Shown here: piece after piece, positions 7,455 through 16,170 of the stretch
How the letters are laid out: each line of letters begins with the position of its first letter
Numbering within the stretch: the first letter of the stretch is position 1
Assembly (NCBI GenBank): GCA_963708155.1
Contig: OY970183.1
Location: 558,001 to 622,000, forward strand
Length of the DNA stretch: 64,000 nt
Direction: 5' to 3'
Origin: Methylovirgula sp963708155
GTDB taxonomy: Bacteria; Pseudomonadota; Alphaproteobacteria; Rhizobiales; Beijerinckiaceae
Notes under the pieces: generated by a model
Database searches by the model: none
The model's input: only the letters and a program-made list of their open reading frames with translations
What the model was told of the DNA's origin: nothing
Made by a program: the position numbers and the translations under genes

Positions 7455-9324
7455 TTACTGGTAGATGCGGAAGGTCGAGAGCATGCCGCCCTGCGGGATC
7501 ATGGCAAGGCCAGTGGCCTTGGTCATGGCCGTCGCGCCGATCGCACCGAACTTGTCGCTCAGGTCGAGGCCGGCCGTGACGGGCAGACCAATCCAGCCGC
7601 CGATACCGGAGAGCACGGACACATATTGCTTGCCCTGGACCTCGTAGGTGATCGGATTGCCGAGGATGCCCGAGCCGAGCTTGCGCTGCCACAGGATTTC
7701 GCCGGTCTTGCGATCGACGGCGCGGAAGTCACCGCCAAGGCTGCCGTAGAACACGAGACCACCAGCGGTATTCAGCGAACCACCCCAGTTCGGATACGGA
7801 TCCGGGATGTCCCAATCGGCCTTGCCCGTCAGCACGTCGAACTTCTTGAGACGGCCGGTCACGCCGGGCTTCTCAGGATACATATAGACGTTCGAGAAGA
7901 CATAGACCGTGCCCTGCTGCTGGTAGGCCCGGGTCTGCGGGTTGTCTTCCATGCACCAGTTGTTGGTTGGCACGTAGAACTTCGACGGATCGCTCGGATC
8001 GACCGAGGCCGGCTGCTGATCCTTGCCGCCCATCGCCGACGGGCAAGCCTGGGTATTGCGACCGACTTCGAGCGGCGAATGCTCCGGCACCTTGATCGGG
8101 CGGCCCGTCTTCAAATCGTACTTCTCGGCCCAGTTCGCCGTCACATATTTGTGGACGCGCAGCAGCGTGCCGTCGGTACGATCAAGGACGAAAACAAAAC
8201 CGTTACGATCGAAATGGACGAGAGCCTTGCGCGGCTTGCCATCGACGTTCGGCATGTCGACGAGAATCATCTCGTTGATGCCGTCATAGTCCCACTGGTC
8301 GAAGGGGGTCATCTGGATAAGCCCAGACCGCTTCGCCGGTGTCCGCCTTGCGGGCGAAAATGGTCAGCGACCACTTGTTGTCCCACTTGCCGGAGTTGCA
8401 GCCCGCCTGGGTCAGAGGCTTCTCGCCGCAGCGATAGCCGGGGCTCCACAGGCCGGGATTGCCGGTGCCGTAATAGACATACTTCAGCTCGGGATCATAG
8501 CTGTACCAGCCCCAGGCCGCACCGCCGCCGATCTTGTAATTGTTGTCGTCGGGGAAGGTATGGACGCCGAGATCGCCGGTCCGGCCATATTCCGGATGCG
8601 CCTTGTTGGTGTCCGCGGTGATGCCGACGTCTGCGTCCGGGCCGGTGCTGTATTTCTTCCACAGCAGCTTGCCGGTCGCGAGGTCATAGGCCATGAACGC
8701 GCCGCGGGCGGCGAATTCGTCACCGCCGAAGCCGACGAAGACCTTGCCATCGGCAATGAGCGGAGCCGGCGTGCCGTCTTCGCCCTTGTCCGGGTAGTTG
8801 TTCTTGACGACCCAGGCCTCTTTGCCGGTCTTGGCGTCGAGCGCGATCAGCCAGCCGTCGAGAGTCAGGTAGACGATCTTGCCATCGCCATAGGAGCCAC
8901 CGCGGTTGACGGTGTCGCAGCAGGCGCGCGGAACAGCCGACTCGTCGCGATCGGTCTTCTTGACGTAGTTCCAGATCTCCTTCGGATAATCCGGGTCCGA
9001 GAGGTCGAGCGCCTGAACGATGTTGGGCCACGCACTGAAGAGGAACAGCGTCGGCTTGCCATCGACATCGACGACGAGCGGCTGACCTTCGTGACCGCGC
9101 AGAGCGCCGGTCGATTGATCCCAGGCGAGCTGCAGATGCTTAACGTTTAGCGTATTGATCTGCTTCAGGTCGCTATGGCGGGTGAGCGCCAGATCGTGCC
9201 CGGGGGCCGGCCAGAGTGAAGGATTCTTCGCGAGCGTCAGCGCATCTTCTGCATTGGACGCCCCGGCATATAACCAAGCACCGCATAGTCCGGCACAGAT
9301 GGATAACGCCATTCCAAATTTCAT
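7455..9324 (-). CDS. xoxF: PQQ-dependent methanol/alcohol dehydrogenase, XoxF-like (frame interrupted)
   Basis: A periplasmic quinoprotein of about 620 residues with a signal peptide at 1-25. It oxidises methanol or another primary alcohol and passes electrons to a cytochrome c. Seen: the vicinal disulfide cysteines in RACCDTVNRG (about 135-136), GGGAAWGWYSYDP, YYGTGNP (metal Asn), and WDYDGINEMIL. The last has Asp-x-Asp as in lanthanide-dependent XoxF, where MxaF has Asp-x-Ala. Between GNP and DNKW there is a longer, two-cysteine insertion (CGEKPLTQAGC) in place of the usual short RPG. A single extra C near 8316 splits the frame just before the catalytic motif. ATG 9324 follows GGAGAATTGGA; an earlier in-frame start at 9363 is less likely. 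No xoxG or xoxJ lies beside it. Confidence 0.85.
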
Positions 9325-9649
9325 TCCAATTCTCCATACGAACGATATGCGCCTTGACAACAAACACGCTTCCTATTCGCCGCACCTTGGGGGATGCGCG
9401 AGGAAGCATGGCCAAGAATCGGAGAAGGTGAGTCGCGAAAGCCAGCCGGCCTTCTCGACCCTTTTGCGAAAGCTAATTTTGTCAGCGACCGAAGGCCTTA
9501 AGTCGGCCCGGATCGAAGCGGCATCGCTTTGTCCTTGTCCCGGAATATGATTGGAACGATCGGGAAATCTACAGGAATAATTCCCGTTAAACTCGGGATA
9601 CTGATCGCTGCCGGAACAAAATCACGAGGAGTCTGACGTTATTGCGGCC
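9325..9649. other. intergenic region upstream of the dehydrogenase
   Basis: About 325 bp holding the leader and presumed promoter of the leftward dehydrogenase and the 3' end of the adh gene. No gene, repeat or recognisable operator was found. Confidence 0.5.
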
Positions 9650-10687
9650 TCACGCCTCGATGACGACCTTGAGCGCCTGCGTGCTCGCGGCGTTGCCGAA
9701 CGTCTCATAGGCATCGAGGATGCGATCGAGCTTGAACCGATGCGTGATGAGCTTCTTCGGATCGAGTTTCCCCGAGGCCACGGTTTTCAGCAGCATAGGC
9801 GTCGTCACCGTATCGACGAGCCGGGTCGTGATGCTGATATTCTGCGACCAGAGCTTCTCGAGGTGCAGATCGACCTTGACGCCATGCACGCCAATGTTCG
9901 CGATCGTACCGCCCGGCGCGATAATGTCCTCGCAAGTGATGAACGAGGCCGGCACGCCCACGGCCTCGATGGCCGTATCGACCCCCCTGTTTTCGGTGAG
10001 CTTCATGACCGTCGCGACGGGATCGGTCTGCGACGCATTGATGGTCGCGGTCGCGCCGAATTGCCTGGCGATCCCCAAACGATTGTCGTCGAGGTCAATC
10101 ACAATGATGTCGGCGGGAGAATAGAATTGCGCGGTCAAGAGCGCCGCGAGCCCGATGGGCCCCGCACCGACAATCGCCACCGAGCTTCCGGGCGCGACTT
10201 TTCCGTTGAGAACACCGCATTCGAATCCCGTCGGAAGAATGTCGCTCAACATCACGAGCGCCTCTTCGTCGAGATTTTCCGGCAGCCGGTAGAGGCTCGT
10301 ATCGGCATGCGGGATGCGCACATATTCCGCCTGCGTACCGTCAATCACATTACCGAGGATCCAGCCGCCGCTCGTGCAATGCGAATACATGCCGCGGCGG
10401 CAATATTCGCAGCGTCCGCAGGCGGTGATACACGAAATCAGAACGCGATCGCCCTTTCGGAATGTCGTCACGCCAGAACCCACCTCGGCGATGACACCAG
10501 TTCCTTCGTGGCCGAGAATCCGCCCCGACGCGCAGGTCGGCACATCGCCCTTCAAGATGTGCAGGTCGGTCCCGCAGATCGTCGTCTTCACGATCTTCAC
10601 GATCGCATCGGTCGGGGACCTGATCTCGGGCTTCGGCCGCTCTTCCAACGCCTTGCGGCCGGGGCCTTCATAAACGAGCGCCTTCAC
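9650..10687 (-). CDS. zinc-dependent alcohol dehydrogenase (MDR family)
   Basis: 345 residues, the usual length of medium-chain dehydrogenases. Catalytic zinc ligands: Cys in TTICGTDLH (about residue 38) and the GHEGTG motif (about 59-64). The structural zinc lobe is ACGRCEYCRRGMYSHC, with four cysteines (about 90-105). The Rossmann motif GAGPIGLAAL is followed by an acidic residue (VIDLDD), pointing to NAD rather than NADP. It would oxidise an alcohol or reduce an aldehyde in the cytoplasm. The start is GTG six bases after a perfect AGGAGGT. An FNR-like box lies 104 bp upstream, on the shared side with the stress cluster. Confidence 0.88.
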   Translation of the reverse strand: MKALVYEGPGRKALEERPKPEIRSPTDAIVKIVKTTICGTDLHILKGDVPTCASGRILGHEGTGVIAEVGSGVTTFRKGDRVLISCITACGRCEYCRRGMYSHCTSGGWILGNVIDGTQAEYVRIPHADTSLYRLPENLDEEALVMLSDILPTGFECGVLNGKVAPGSSVAIVGAGPIGLAALLTAQFYSPADIIVIDLDDNRLGIARQFGATATINASQTDPVATVMKLTENRGVDTAIEAVGVPASFITCEDIIAPGGTIANIGVHGVKVDLHLEKLWSQNISITTRLVDTVTTPMLLKTVASGKLDPKKLITHRFKLDRILDAYETFGNAASTQALKVVIEA

Positions 10688-10790
10688 GACTCGACCTCCT
10701 GAATATTCTCAATCGCACGCAACTCCTAATCCGCAACCGGATTGCCGTGCCTTGATTTGAGTTCAGGCCGGTGAGCGCGTTCTTCCCGGA

Positions 10791-10804
10791 GTGATCTAGA
10801 TCAA
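10791..10804. promoter_or_regulatory. FNR/FixK-like palindrome (GTGATCTAGATCAA)
   Basis: Matches the FNR consensus TTGAT-N4-ATCAA at nine of ten positions. It lies between the divergent adh gene and the hydrolase starting at 10903, about 105 bp from each start. Three similar boxes follow downstream. Confidence 0.62.
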
Positions 10805-10902
10805 TGAAAATTGCGGTTCTGATGCCTAGCTTTCTCTCCAATTAACTCTGGAAATCATTTTCGCGGCAAATCTCGAAGCCTAAGCCCGGAGGGGTCGCCC
10901 TC

Positions 10903-11562
10903 ATGAAAATCCGTGATCTTCAACTCCCCAATCTGGGGCTCGGCGCCACCTTGCGGCTGCCGGATTCGCCCAAAGGCATAATTGTTTTCGCACATGGCAG
11001 CGGCTCAAGCCGGTTCAGCCCCCGTAACGCCGCCGTCGCGGAGACCTTGAACAGAGCCGGCTTTGCCACGCTTCTGCTCGATCTGCTGCTTCCAGCCGAA
11101 GAAGCCGACCGTAACAATGTCTTCGATATTTCGCTCCTTGCCGATCGGCTGATTTTCGCGGTCACGTGGATCGACCGGCAGCCGGAGCTTTCCTATCTGC
11201 CGCTCGGTTTCTTTGGCGCAAGCACCGGCGCAGCAGCCGCGATCGTCGCGGCGGCGCAACTGGGCAAACGTGTCGGCGCGGTCGTTTCGCGCGGCGGCCG
11301 GCCGGACCTTGCAGAGCGAGCGCTCGACTCGGTCACCGCACCGATATTGCTCATTGTCGGGGGTGCCGATCATGTCGTCCTCAGCCTCAACGAAAAAGCC
11401 TTCGACCGATTGCGTGCACCGAAGGCGCTGCGCATTGTCCCAGGTGCAACGCACCTCTTCGAAGAGCCTGGCGCGCTCGAAGAGGTGGGCCGATATGCCG
11501 TCGATTGGTTTGAAATTCACCTCTCCCGGCGCGGCGCCGAGTTCGCTGCGCACGGGCGCTGA
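10903..11562 (+). CDS. dienelactone-hydrolase-like alpha/beta hydrolase
   Basis: 219 residues, cytoplasmic. The nucleophile elbow is GASTGAAAA (serine near residue 107), preceded by the oxyanion motif FAHGSGSS. Asp in GGADHVV and His in GATHLFEEP complete the triad near the C-terminus. This short type often sits beside a phosphoribosyltransferase gene, as here (the next ATG is 12 bp after the stop), and the pair probably forms an operon with the HPF-like gene. The substrate is unknown. The FNR-like box 100 bp upstream suggests induction at low oxygen. Confidence 0.82.
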   Translation: MKIRDLQLPNLGLGATLRLPDSPKGIIVFAHGSGSSRFSPRNAAVAETLNRAGFATLLLDLLLPAEEADRNNVFDISLLADRLIFAVTWIDRQPELSYLPLGFFGASTGAAAAIVAAAQLGKRVGAVVSRGGRPDLAERALDSVTAPILLIVGGADHVVLSLNEKAFDRLRAPKALRIVPGATHLFEEPGALEEVGRYAVDWFEIHLSRRGAEFAAHGR

Positions 11563-11573
11563 AGGAGCCGGCT

Positions 11574-12252
11574 ATGCCGTTCCGCGATCGTACAGAGGCC
11601 GGGCGACGGCTCGCGCAGGCTTTGTTGCTCTATGAGGGCGAAGAGCCCGTTGTGCTGGCGCTTCCGCGCGGCGGTGTTCCCGTCGCGGCTGAGGTTGCGC
11701 GAGCGCTGAAAGCCCCGCTCGACCTCATCCTCGTCCGCAAGATCGGCGTGCCGCAATATCCCGAGCTGGCGATGGGCGCGATTGTCGATGGCGCCGATCC
11801 GCTGGTCGTGCGCAACGAGGACGTCGTTGCCTCGGCACAGGTCTCCGACAGCGCGTTCAACGCCGTCTGCAAGCAGGAGCTTGCCGAGATCAAGCGTCGG
11901 CGCACCCGTTATGTCGGCAGCCGTGCGCATCCAAAATTGAACGGCCGCACGGTGATCGTGGTCGACGACGGAATCGCGACGGGGGCGACCACGCGTGCCG
12001 CTCTGCGTTCCGTGCGTAAGCAGAAACCCCGCCGGTTGATCCTCGCCGTACCGGTCGCTCCGGCAAGCACACTTGAAGATCTTCGGGACGAGGCTGACGA
12101 GATCGTTTGCCTCGAGAGTTATGAATCTTTTGGCGCGGTCGGGTTTTATTATTCCGATTTCCGCCAGGTTTCGGACGAGGAGGTTCGCAGCCTAGCTGGC
12201 GGCCGCGGATGCGCAGACGCCGAAGGCCGCCAGCGCCCGGCAAAGTGGCTGA
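11574..12252 (+). CDS. phosphoribosyltransferase-family protein (frame slips near the end)
   Basis: About 225 residues of type I PRTase fold. The PRPP-binding loop reads VIVVDDGIATGATTRAA (about 123-139), and the flexible hood contains RKIGVPQYPELAMGAI. Family members transfer or release phosphoribose; the acceptor here is unknown. As sequenced, the frame runs on into the next gene. Removing one base at about 12194 (CCTAGCTGG read as CCTGCTGG) gives the tail SLLAAADAQTPK and a TGA at 12250-12252. This restores two separate genes, so I annotate the repaired end. RBS GGAG precedes ATG 11574. Confidence 0.78.
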
Positions 12253-12278
12253 CAGCCGATCAAATCGAGGGACTAATC

Positions 12279-12833
12279 ATGCAAGTGCCGCTTCAGATCA
12301 GCTTCCGCAACTGCGCGCCCTCAGAAGAGATTCGCTCCGAGATCGAGAAGGAGGCACAGCGGCTGGAAAAATTCTACGGCCGGATCACATCCTGCAACGT
12401 CGCTGTGACAGCGCCGAATCTCCTGCATCATCGCCAGGGTGGTCTGTTCAAGATCGACCTGCACATCGCCCTGCCTGAGCACAAGGACATTATCGTCAAC
12501 AAGACGCACGGCGACGTCCATCAGCATGAGCATATTTCCGTCGCCATTCGCGATGCCTTCGCCGCCGCGCAGCGGCAGGTCGAGGACGCTGTGCGGCGAA
12601 TGCGCGGCGACGTGAAACAGGATGAAGAGCCTGACCGTGGCCGCGTGGCCAAGCTGATCGCCGGCGAGGATTACGGGTTCATCGAAACGACCGGCGGCCG
12701 CGAGATCTATTTTCATCGCAACAGCGTATTGAACGACGGCTTCGAACGTCTGAAGGTCGGCGCAGAGGTCCGTTTCGTCGAGGAAGCTGGCGAGAAAGGT
12801 CCGCAGGCAAGCACCGTCAGCTTAGTGGCATGA
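12279..12833 (+). CDS. HPF/RaiA-like protein with C-terminal cold-shock domain
   Basis: About 184 residues. The first hundred resemble the S30AE ribosome-hibernation fold (LQISFRNCAPSEEIRSEIEK, then an acidic/His-rich sheet). The last 65 form a cold-shock domain with RNP-like motifs YGFIET and IYFHRNSV and the ending VRFVEEAGEKGPQAS. By analogy it binds idle ribosomes and RNA during stress. ATG 12279 has CGAGGGA ten bases upstream. In the raw sequence it is fused in frame to the phosphoribosyltransferase, which I attribute to a one-base insertion rather than a true fusion. The neighbours are all stress-type genes. Confidence 0.78.
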   Translation: MQVPLQISFRNCAPSEEIRSEIEKEAQRLEKFYGRITSCNVAVTAPNLLHHRQGGLFKIDLHIALPEHKDIIVNKTHGDVHQHEHISVAIRDAFAAAQRQVEDAVRRMRGDVKQDEEPDRGRVAKLIAGEDYGFIETTGGREIYFHRNSVLNDGFERLKVGAEVRFVEEAGEKGPQASTVSLVA

Positions 12834-12848
12834 GGCGGAGACGACGGG

Positions 12849-14189
12849 ATGGTCAGCGTAGTTCCAGCAGAGCGATTCCGGGCAGACGATACCGAGGCGG
12901 TCGCGGTCGTCCGCCGCTTCTGTGAGCCCTTGCCGCCGCCGGAGCGGATTGAGGAATTCGGCCCCTTCTTCGATCGTTTCGGCGATGCGACCGTCGTTCT
13001 CCTCGGCGAGGCGAGTCACGGCACTTCGGAATTCTATCGCGCCCGCGCCGCGATCACGCGCCGGCTGATCGAGAAGCATGGCTTCAATATCGTCGCAGTG
13101 GAAGCGGATTGGCCGGACGCAGCGCAAATCGATCGCTATATACGCGCTCATGCGCATGAGCCCTCGTCAGAGGTCGCCTTCTCGCGATTTCCGACCTGGA
13201 TGTGGCGCAATCTCGAAGTGCATGATTTCATAACTTGGCTGCGCGCGCATAACGCACGTATCGCCGCCGAGGAGCGCGTGGAGTTCCGCGGCCTGGACAT
13301 CTACAGCCTCGACCGCTCCATCGCCGCCGTGCTCGCCTATCTTGATCGTGTCGATCCGGAAGAAGCTGAAGTTGCGCGGCGGCGCTATAGCTGCCTCACG
13401 CCGTGGCAAGAAGACCCCGCGGCTTACGGCGCGGCGGCGCAGCGCTTGCACAAGTCGCCTTGCGAAGATGCAGTCGTTGCCGAATTGCGCACCCTGCTCG
13501 ACAAGCGCCTCGCTTATATTCAGGAGGACGGCCAATCTTTTCTGGATGCCGCGCAGAATGCGCGCGTCGTTCGGGCGGCGGAGCATTATTATCGTCTGAT
13601 GTATCGCAGTTCGCGCAAATCCTGGAACCTGCGCGACCGCCATATGTTCGATACGCTCGTTCGGCTGCTTGAAGCGCGCGGGAAAGCTGCGAAAGCCGTC
13701 GTCTGGGCGCATAATTCGCACATCGGCAATGCCGCCGCGACGGCGATGGGCTGGCAGGGCGAGTTCAATATTGGCGAATCCTGCCGCTCCGCTTTCGGCG
13801 ACGCCGCTGTGCTCATCGGCTTCGGAACGGACCGCGGCACGGTTGCCGCCGCCAGCGATTGGGACGGCCCGATGGAGATCAAGAACGTCCTGCCCGCGCG
13901 GCCCGACAGCCACGAGCATGTGTTTCTGCAGGCGGCCGGCGCACGTGCGTTGACGGATTGGCGGCGCAGCGACCGGCAAGACTTGCGCGCCGCCCTTGCA
14001 AAACCTCGACTCGAGCGGGCGATTGGCGTCGTCTACCGCCCCGATACGGAATTCCTCAGCCATTATTTCCAGGCGGTTCTTGCAGATCAGTTCGACGCCT
14101 ACGTCTGGTTCGAGGAGACGCACGCGGTGACGCCGCTGCCGAGCGCACGCCCGCATGGCCTGCCCGAGACTTATCCTTTCGGCCTCTGA
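12849..14189 (+). CDS. erythromycin-esterase-family protein
   Basis: 446 residues, the full length of the EreA/EreB-like superfamily. Signature pieces: LGEASHGTSEFYRARA (active-site His near residue 57), AVEADWPDA, EFRGLDIYSL and VVWAHNSHIGNA (second conserved His). Resistance enzymes hydrolyse macrolide lactones, but chromosomal members beside phosphoribosyltransferase and stress genes, as here, usually have no proven drug substrate, so I do not call it a resistance gene. ATG 12849 starts 15 bp after the HPF gene and the stop is two bases before the Nudix start, so translation is probably coupled. Confidence 0.85.
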   Translation: MVSVVPAERFRADDTEAVAVVRRFCEPLPPPERIEEFGPFFDRFGDATVVLLGEASHGTSEFYRARAAITRRLIEKHGFNIVAVEADWPDAAQIDRYIRAHAHEPSSEVAFSRFPTWMWRNLEVHDFITWLRAHNARIAAEERVEFRGLDIYSLDRSIAAVLAYLDRVDPEEAEVARRRYSCLTPWQEDPAAYGAAAQRLHKSPCEDAVVAELRTLLDKRLAYIQEDGQSFLDAAQNARVVRAAEHYYRLMYRSSRKSWNLRDRHMFDTLVRLLEARGKAAKAVVWAHNSHIGNAAATAMGWQGEFNIGESCRSAFGDAAVLIGFGTDRGTVAAASDWDGPMEIKNVLPARPDSHEHVFLQAAGARALTDWRRSDRQDLRAALAKPRLERAIGVVYRPDTEFLSHYFQAVLADQFDAYVWFEETHAVTPLPSARPHGLPETYPFGL

Positions 14190-14191
14190 CG

Positions 14192-14668
14192 ATGGCGGTC
14201 AGAAGCGCCGGGATTCTGATGTATCGGGGTGCAGGCGAAATGCTTCGCGTTCTGCTCGTTCACCCGGGCGGCCCTTTCTGGCGCCGCCGCGATGTCGGCG
14301 CCTGGTCGATCCCCAAGGGTCTCGTGGACGCCGGCGAAGAGTCCGGAACCGCCGCACGCCGCGAATTTGCTGAGGAATTGGGCACAGCTCCGCAAGGGCT
14401 GCTCGCGCCGCTTGGTACGATCCGCCAGGCCAGCGGAAAATGGGTCGAGGCCTTTGCCGTCGAAGGCGACTTCGACGTCGCTGCAATGAAAAGCAATTCT
14501 TTCAAGATCGAATGGCCGCCGCGCAGCGGCCATATGCGGGACTTTCCCGAGGTCGACCGGGCCGCGTGGTTCAGCCTGCCCGAAGCACGGCAAAAGATTC
14601 TCGCCGCCCAGCGCCCGTTTCTCGACCGCCTCGAAGAGCATTGCCGAAGCCAAAGCGCCGCTGGCTAG
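14192..14668 (+). CDS. Nudix hydrolase
   Basis: 158 residues with a complete Nudix box, G(x5)E(x7)REFAEELG, at about residues 39-61 (GLVDAGEES...RREFAEELG). It binds Mg2+ and cleaves nucleoside diphosphates linked to another moiety. The short form with WSIPKGLVD and a C-terminal FPEVDRAAWF is common among small house-cleaning Nudix proteins. Its ATG lies two bases after the upstream TGA, making it the last gene of a five-gene operon that begins at 10903. Confidence 0.85.
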   Translation: MAVRSAGILMYRGAGEMLRVLLVHPGGPFWRRRDVGAWSIPKGLVDAGEESGTAARREFAEELGTAPQGLLAPLGTIRQASGKWVEAFAVEGDFDVAAMKSNSFKIEWPPRSGHMRDFPEVDRAAWFSLPEARQKILAAQRPFLDRLEEHCRSQSAAG

Positions 14669-14687
14669 CGCGAACGCAGCTGCGGAA

Positions 14688-14701
14688 TTGATCGATTTCA
14701 A
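14688..14701. promoter_or_regulatory. FNR/FixK-like box (TTGATCGATTTCAA)
   Basis: Perfect TTGA-N6-TCAA half sites. The centre lies 61 bp before the DUF3775 start codon, consistent with a class II activator site at about -41. Confidence 0.62.
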
Positions 14702-14755
14702 TTCTCGCCAAGGGGCATAAGCTTAAATAAACAGGGCCCAAGAAAGGGATCGCCT

Positions 14756-15169
14756 ATGATCAGGGAAGAACAGGAACCGGTCGAGCTTGAGATCAATGTC
14801 GATACGGTACGGTGGATCATCGAGAAGGCGCGCGAGTTCGACGAGAAGGTCGCACCGGCCGAGCCGCATTCCGGCTCGAATCCGTCCGACGACGGCGGAA
14901 GTGAAATCCTCGAAGACTATCCAGACGACGCGACGGGGCAGGAATTGCGCGCGGCGATCAACCGGCTCAACGAAGACGAGAGCGTCGATCTGATCGCGCT
15001 GACCTGGGTCGGGCGCGGCGATTTCGACCGCACCACGTGGCAGGAGGCGCGCGATCTGGCCCGCGAACGTCACCGGCCCCGGTCGGCGCGTTATCTGATG
15101 GGCATTCCCAACCTTGGCGATTGTCTCGAGGAAGGCCTGGCCACGCTTGGCTACGACGCCGAGGCGTAG
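14756..15169 (+). CDS. DUF3775-family protein
   Basis: 137 residues, acidic and soluble. The N-terminal helix VDTVRWIIEKAREFDEKV, the central ATGQELRAAINRLNEDE and the conserved VDLIALTWVGRGDF match DUF3775. Its function is unknown, but it is typically a small cytoplasmic protein found in alphaproteobacteria. AAAGGGATCGCCT precedes the ATG. It has its own FNR-like box and lies between the Nudix and universal-stress genes, so a role in low-oxygen survival is inferred only from position. Confidence 0.75.
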   Translation: MIREEQEPVELEINVDTVRWIIEKAREFDEKVAPAEPHSGSNPSDDGGSEILEDYPDDATGQELRAAINRLNEDESVDLIALTWVGRGDFDRTTWQEARDLARERHRPRSARYLMGIPNLGDCLEEGLATLGYDAEA

Positions 15170-15180
15170 AGCGCCGGCAC

Positions 15181-15194
15181 TTGAGACGGATCAA
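15181..15194. promoter_or_regulatory. FNR/FixK-like box (TTGAGACGGATCAA)
   Basis: TTGA-N6-TCAA with nine of ten FNR positions. Its centre is 64 bp before the universal stress protein start. Confidence 0.62.
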
Positions 15195-15251
15195 TGCGCT
15201 TGCGCCCGGGCCGGCCTTTTCTCTCGAGCGGCAGGCTCGAGGGAGAGGGAA

Positions 15252-16088
15252 ATGCTCAGGGACATTATGGTGCATTTCGACGGTGGCGTTGAGGACGACA
15301 TAAGGCTTGCTCATGCCGCGAAGCTCGCGTCCTTTCTTCGCGGCCCTCACATCGTCGGCCTCTATACAAATCCGCTTCCCGAATATGCTTATGTGCTCGC
15401 CGTGCAATCCGGCCTCGCGCCCATCGAGCCCATTATCGAAGCGGAGCAACACTTGCGGAAGGCCGGCGACGCCACGGTTCAAGCACTCACGCAAAAACTG
15501 GCGAAAATAGCCGTTCCCGGAACCATCCTCCGGCTCGACGTGGGCGCGAGCGAGTTGGTCGGACGCGGCGTCGCGGAGGCGCATTGGGCGGACCTTTTTG
15601 TGGCGAGCGTGCCCTATCAGCACGACCCGATCCCTTACTGGGACTCGCTGGTCGAGGCGGTGATGTTCCAATCCGGACACGGAATATATCTCATCCCCGC
15701 CGCGAGCCGCGCGCCGCCGGAGCTGGATTCCATTTTGATCGCCTGGAAGCCCACACGCGAGGCCGCCCGCGCAATCGCCGAAGCGCTGCCGCTGCTGAAG
15801 GCAGCGCGAAACATTCGGCTGATCTCGATCGATCCCGAAGCGGGCGCAGCCGAGACGCCGCGGCCGGTCGAATATTTCAAGCATCATGGCGTTGATGTCG
15901 AAGTCCTGACGCTCGCTTCAGAGCAGAAGTCCATTCCTGAAATCCTGCTGCGCGAAGCCCATGACATCAATGCGGGCCTGATCGTGATGGGCGCTTATGG
16001 CCATTCGCGCTGGCGCGAGTGGATTTTGGGCGGCGCAACGCGGGAAATCATCGAGAAGTCGGATATTCCGCTGCTTCTGGCGCATTAG
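15252..16088 (+). CDS. tandem-domain universal stress protein
   Basis: 278 residues with two Usp-like domains. The N-terminal half (IMVHFDGGVEDD) lacks a clean nucleotide motif. The C-terminal half has the ATP-binding signature G-x2-G-x9-G-(S/T), seen as GAYGHSRWREWILGGAT, and ends IPLLLAH as usual. Such tandem proteins accumulate under starvation or oxygen limitation. RBS GAGGGAGAGGGAA is directly upstream of the ATG; an earlier in-frame start at 15114 would overlap DUF3775. The FNR-like box 57 bp upstream and the CBS gene downstream suggest a hypoxia-response unit. Confidence 0.88.
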   Translation: MLRDIMVHFDGGVEDDIRLAHAAKLASFLRGPHIVGLYTNPLPEYAYVLAVQSGLAPIEPIIEAEQHLRKAGDATVQALTQKLAKIAVPGTILRLDVGASELVGRGVAEAHWADLFVASVPYQHDPIPYWDSLVEAVMFQSGHGIYLIPAASRAPPELDSILIAWKPTREAARAIAEALPLLKAARNIRLISIDPEAGAAETPRPVEYFKHHGVDVEVLTLASEQKSIPEILLREAHDINAGLIVMGAYGHSRWREWILGGATREIIEKSDIPLLLAH

Positions 16089-16103
16089 CAGTGGCCAAAC
16101 CGC

Positions 16104-16117
16104 GTGACCTAGATCAA
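16104..16117. promoter_or_regulatory. FNR/FixK-like box (GTGACCTAGATCAA)
   Basis: The right half ATCAA is perfect and the left half is GTGAC. The centre is 60 bp before the CBS gene start, the same spacing as at the two preceding genes. Confidence 0.58.
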
Positions 16118-16170
16118 TGACCTCGCTCGGTTCAGGGGCATGATGGGCTAGTGTTAGTGTGGAGGAAAAG

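Noticed and set aside
12849..14189. Macrolide resistance gene
   Set aside because: It belongs to the erythromycin-esterase superfamily but sits in a chromosomal stress cluster with no mobile element. Family membership alone does not show drug hydrolysis.
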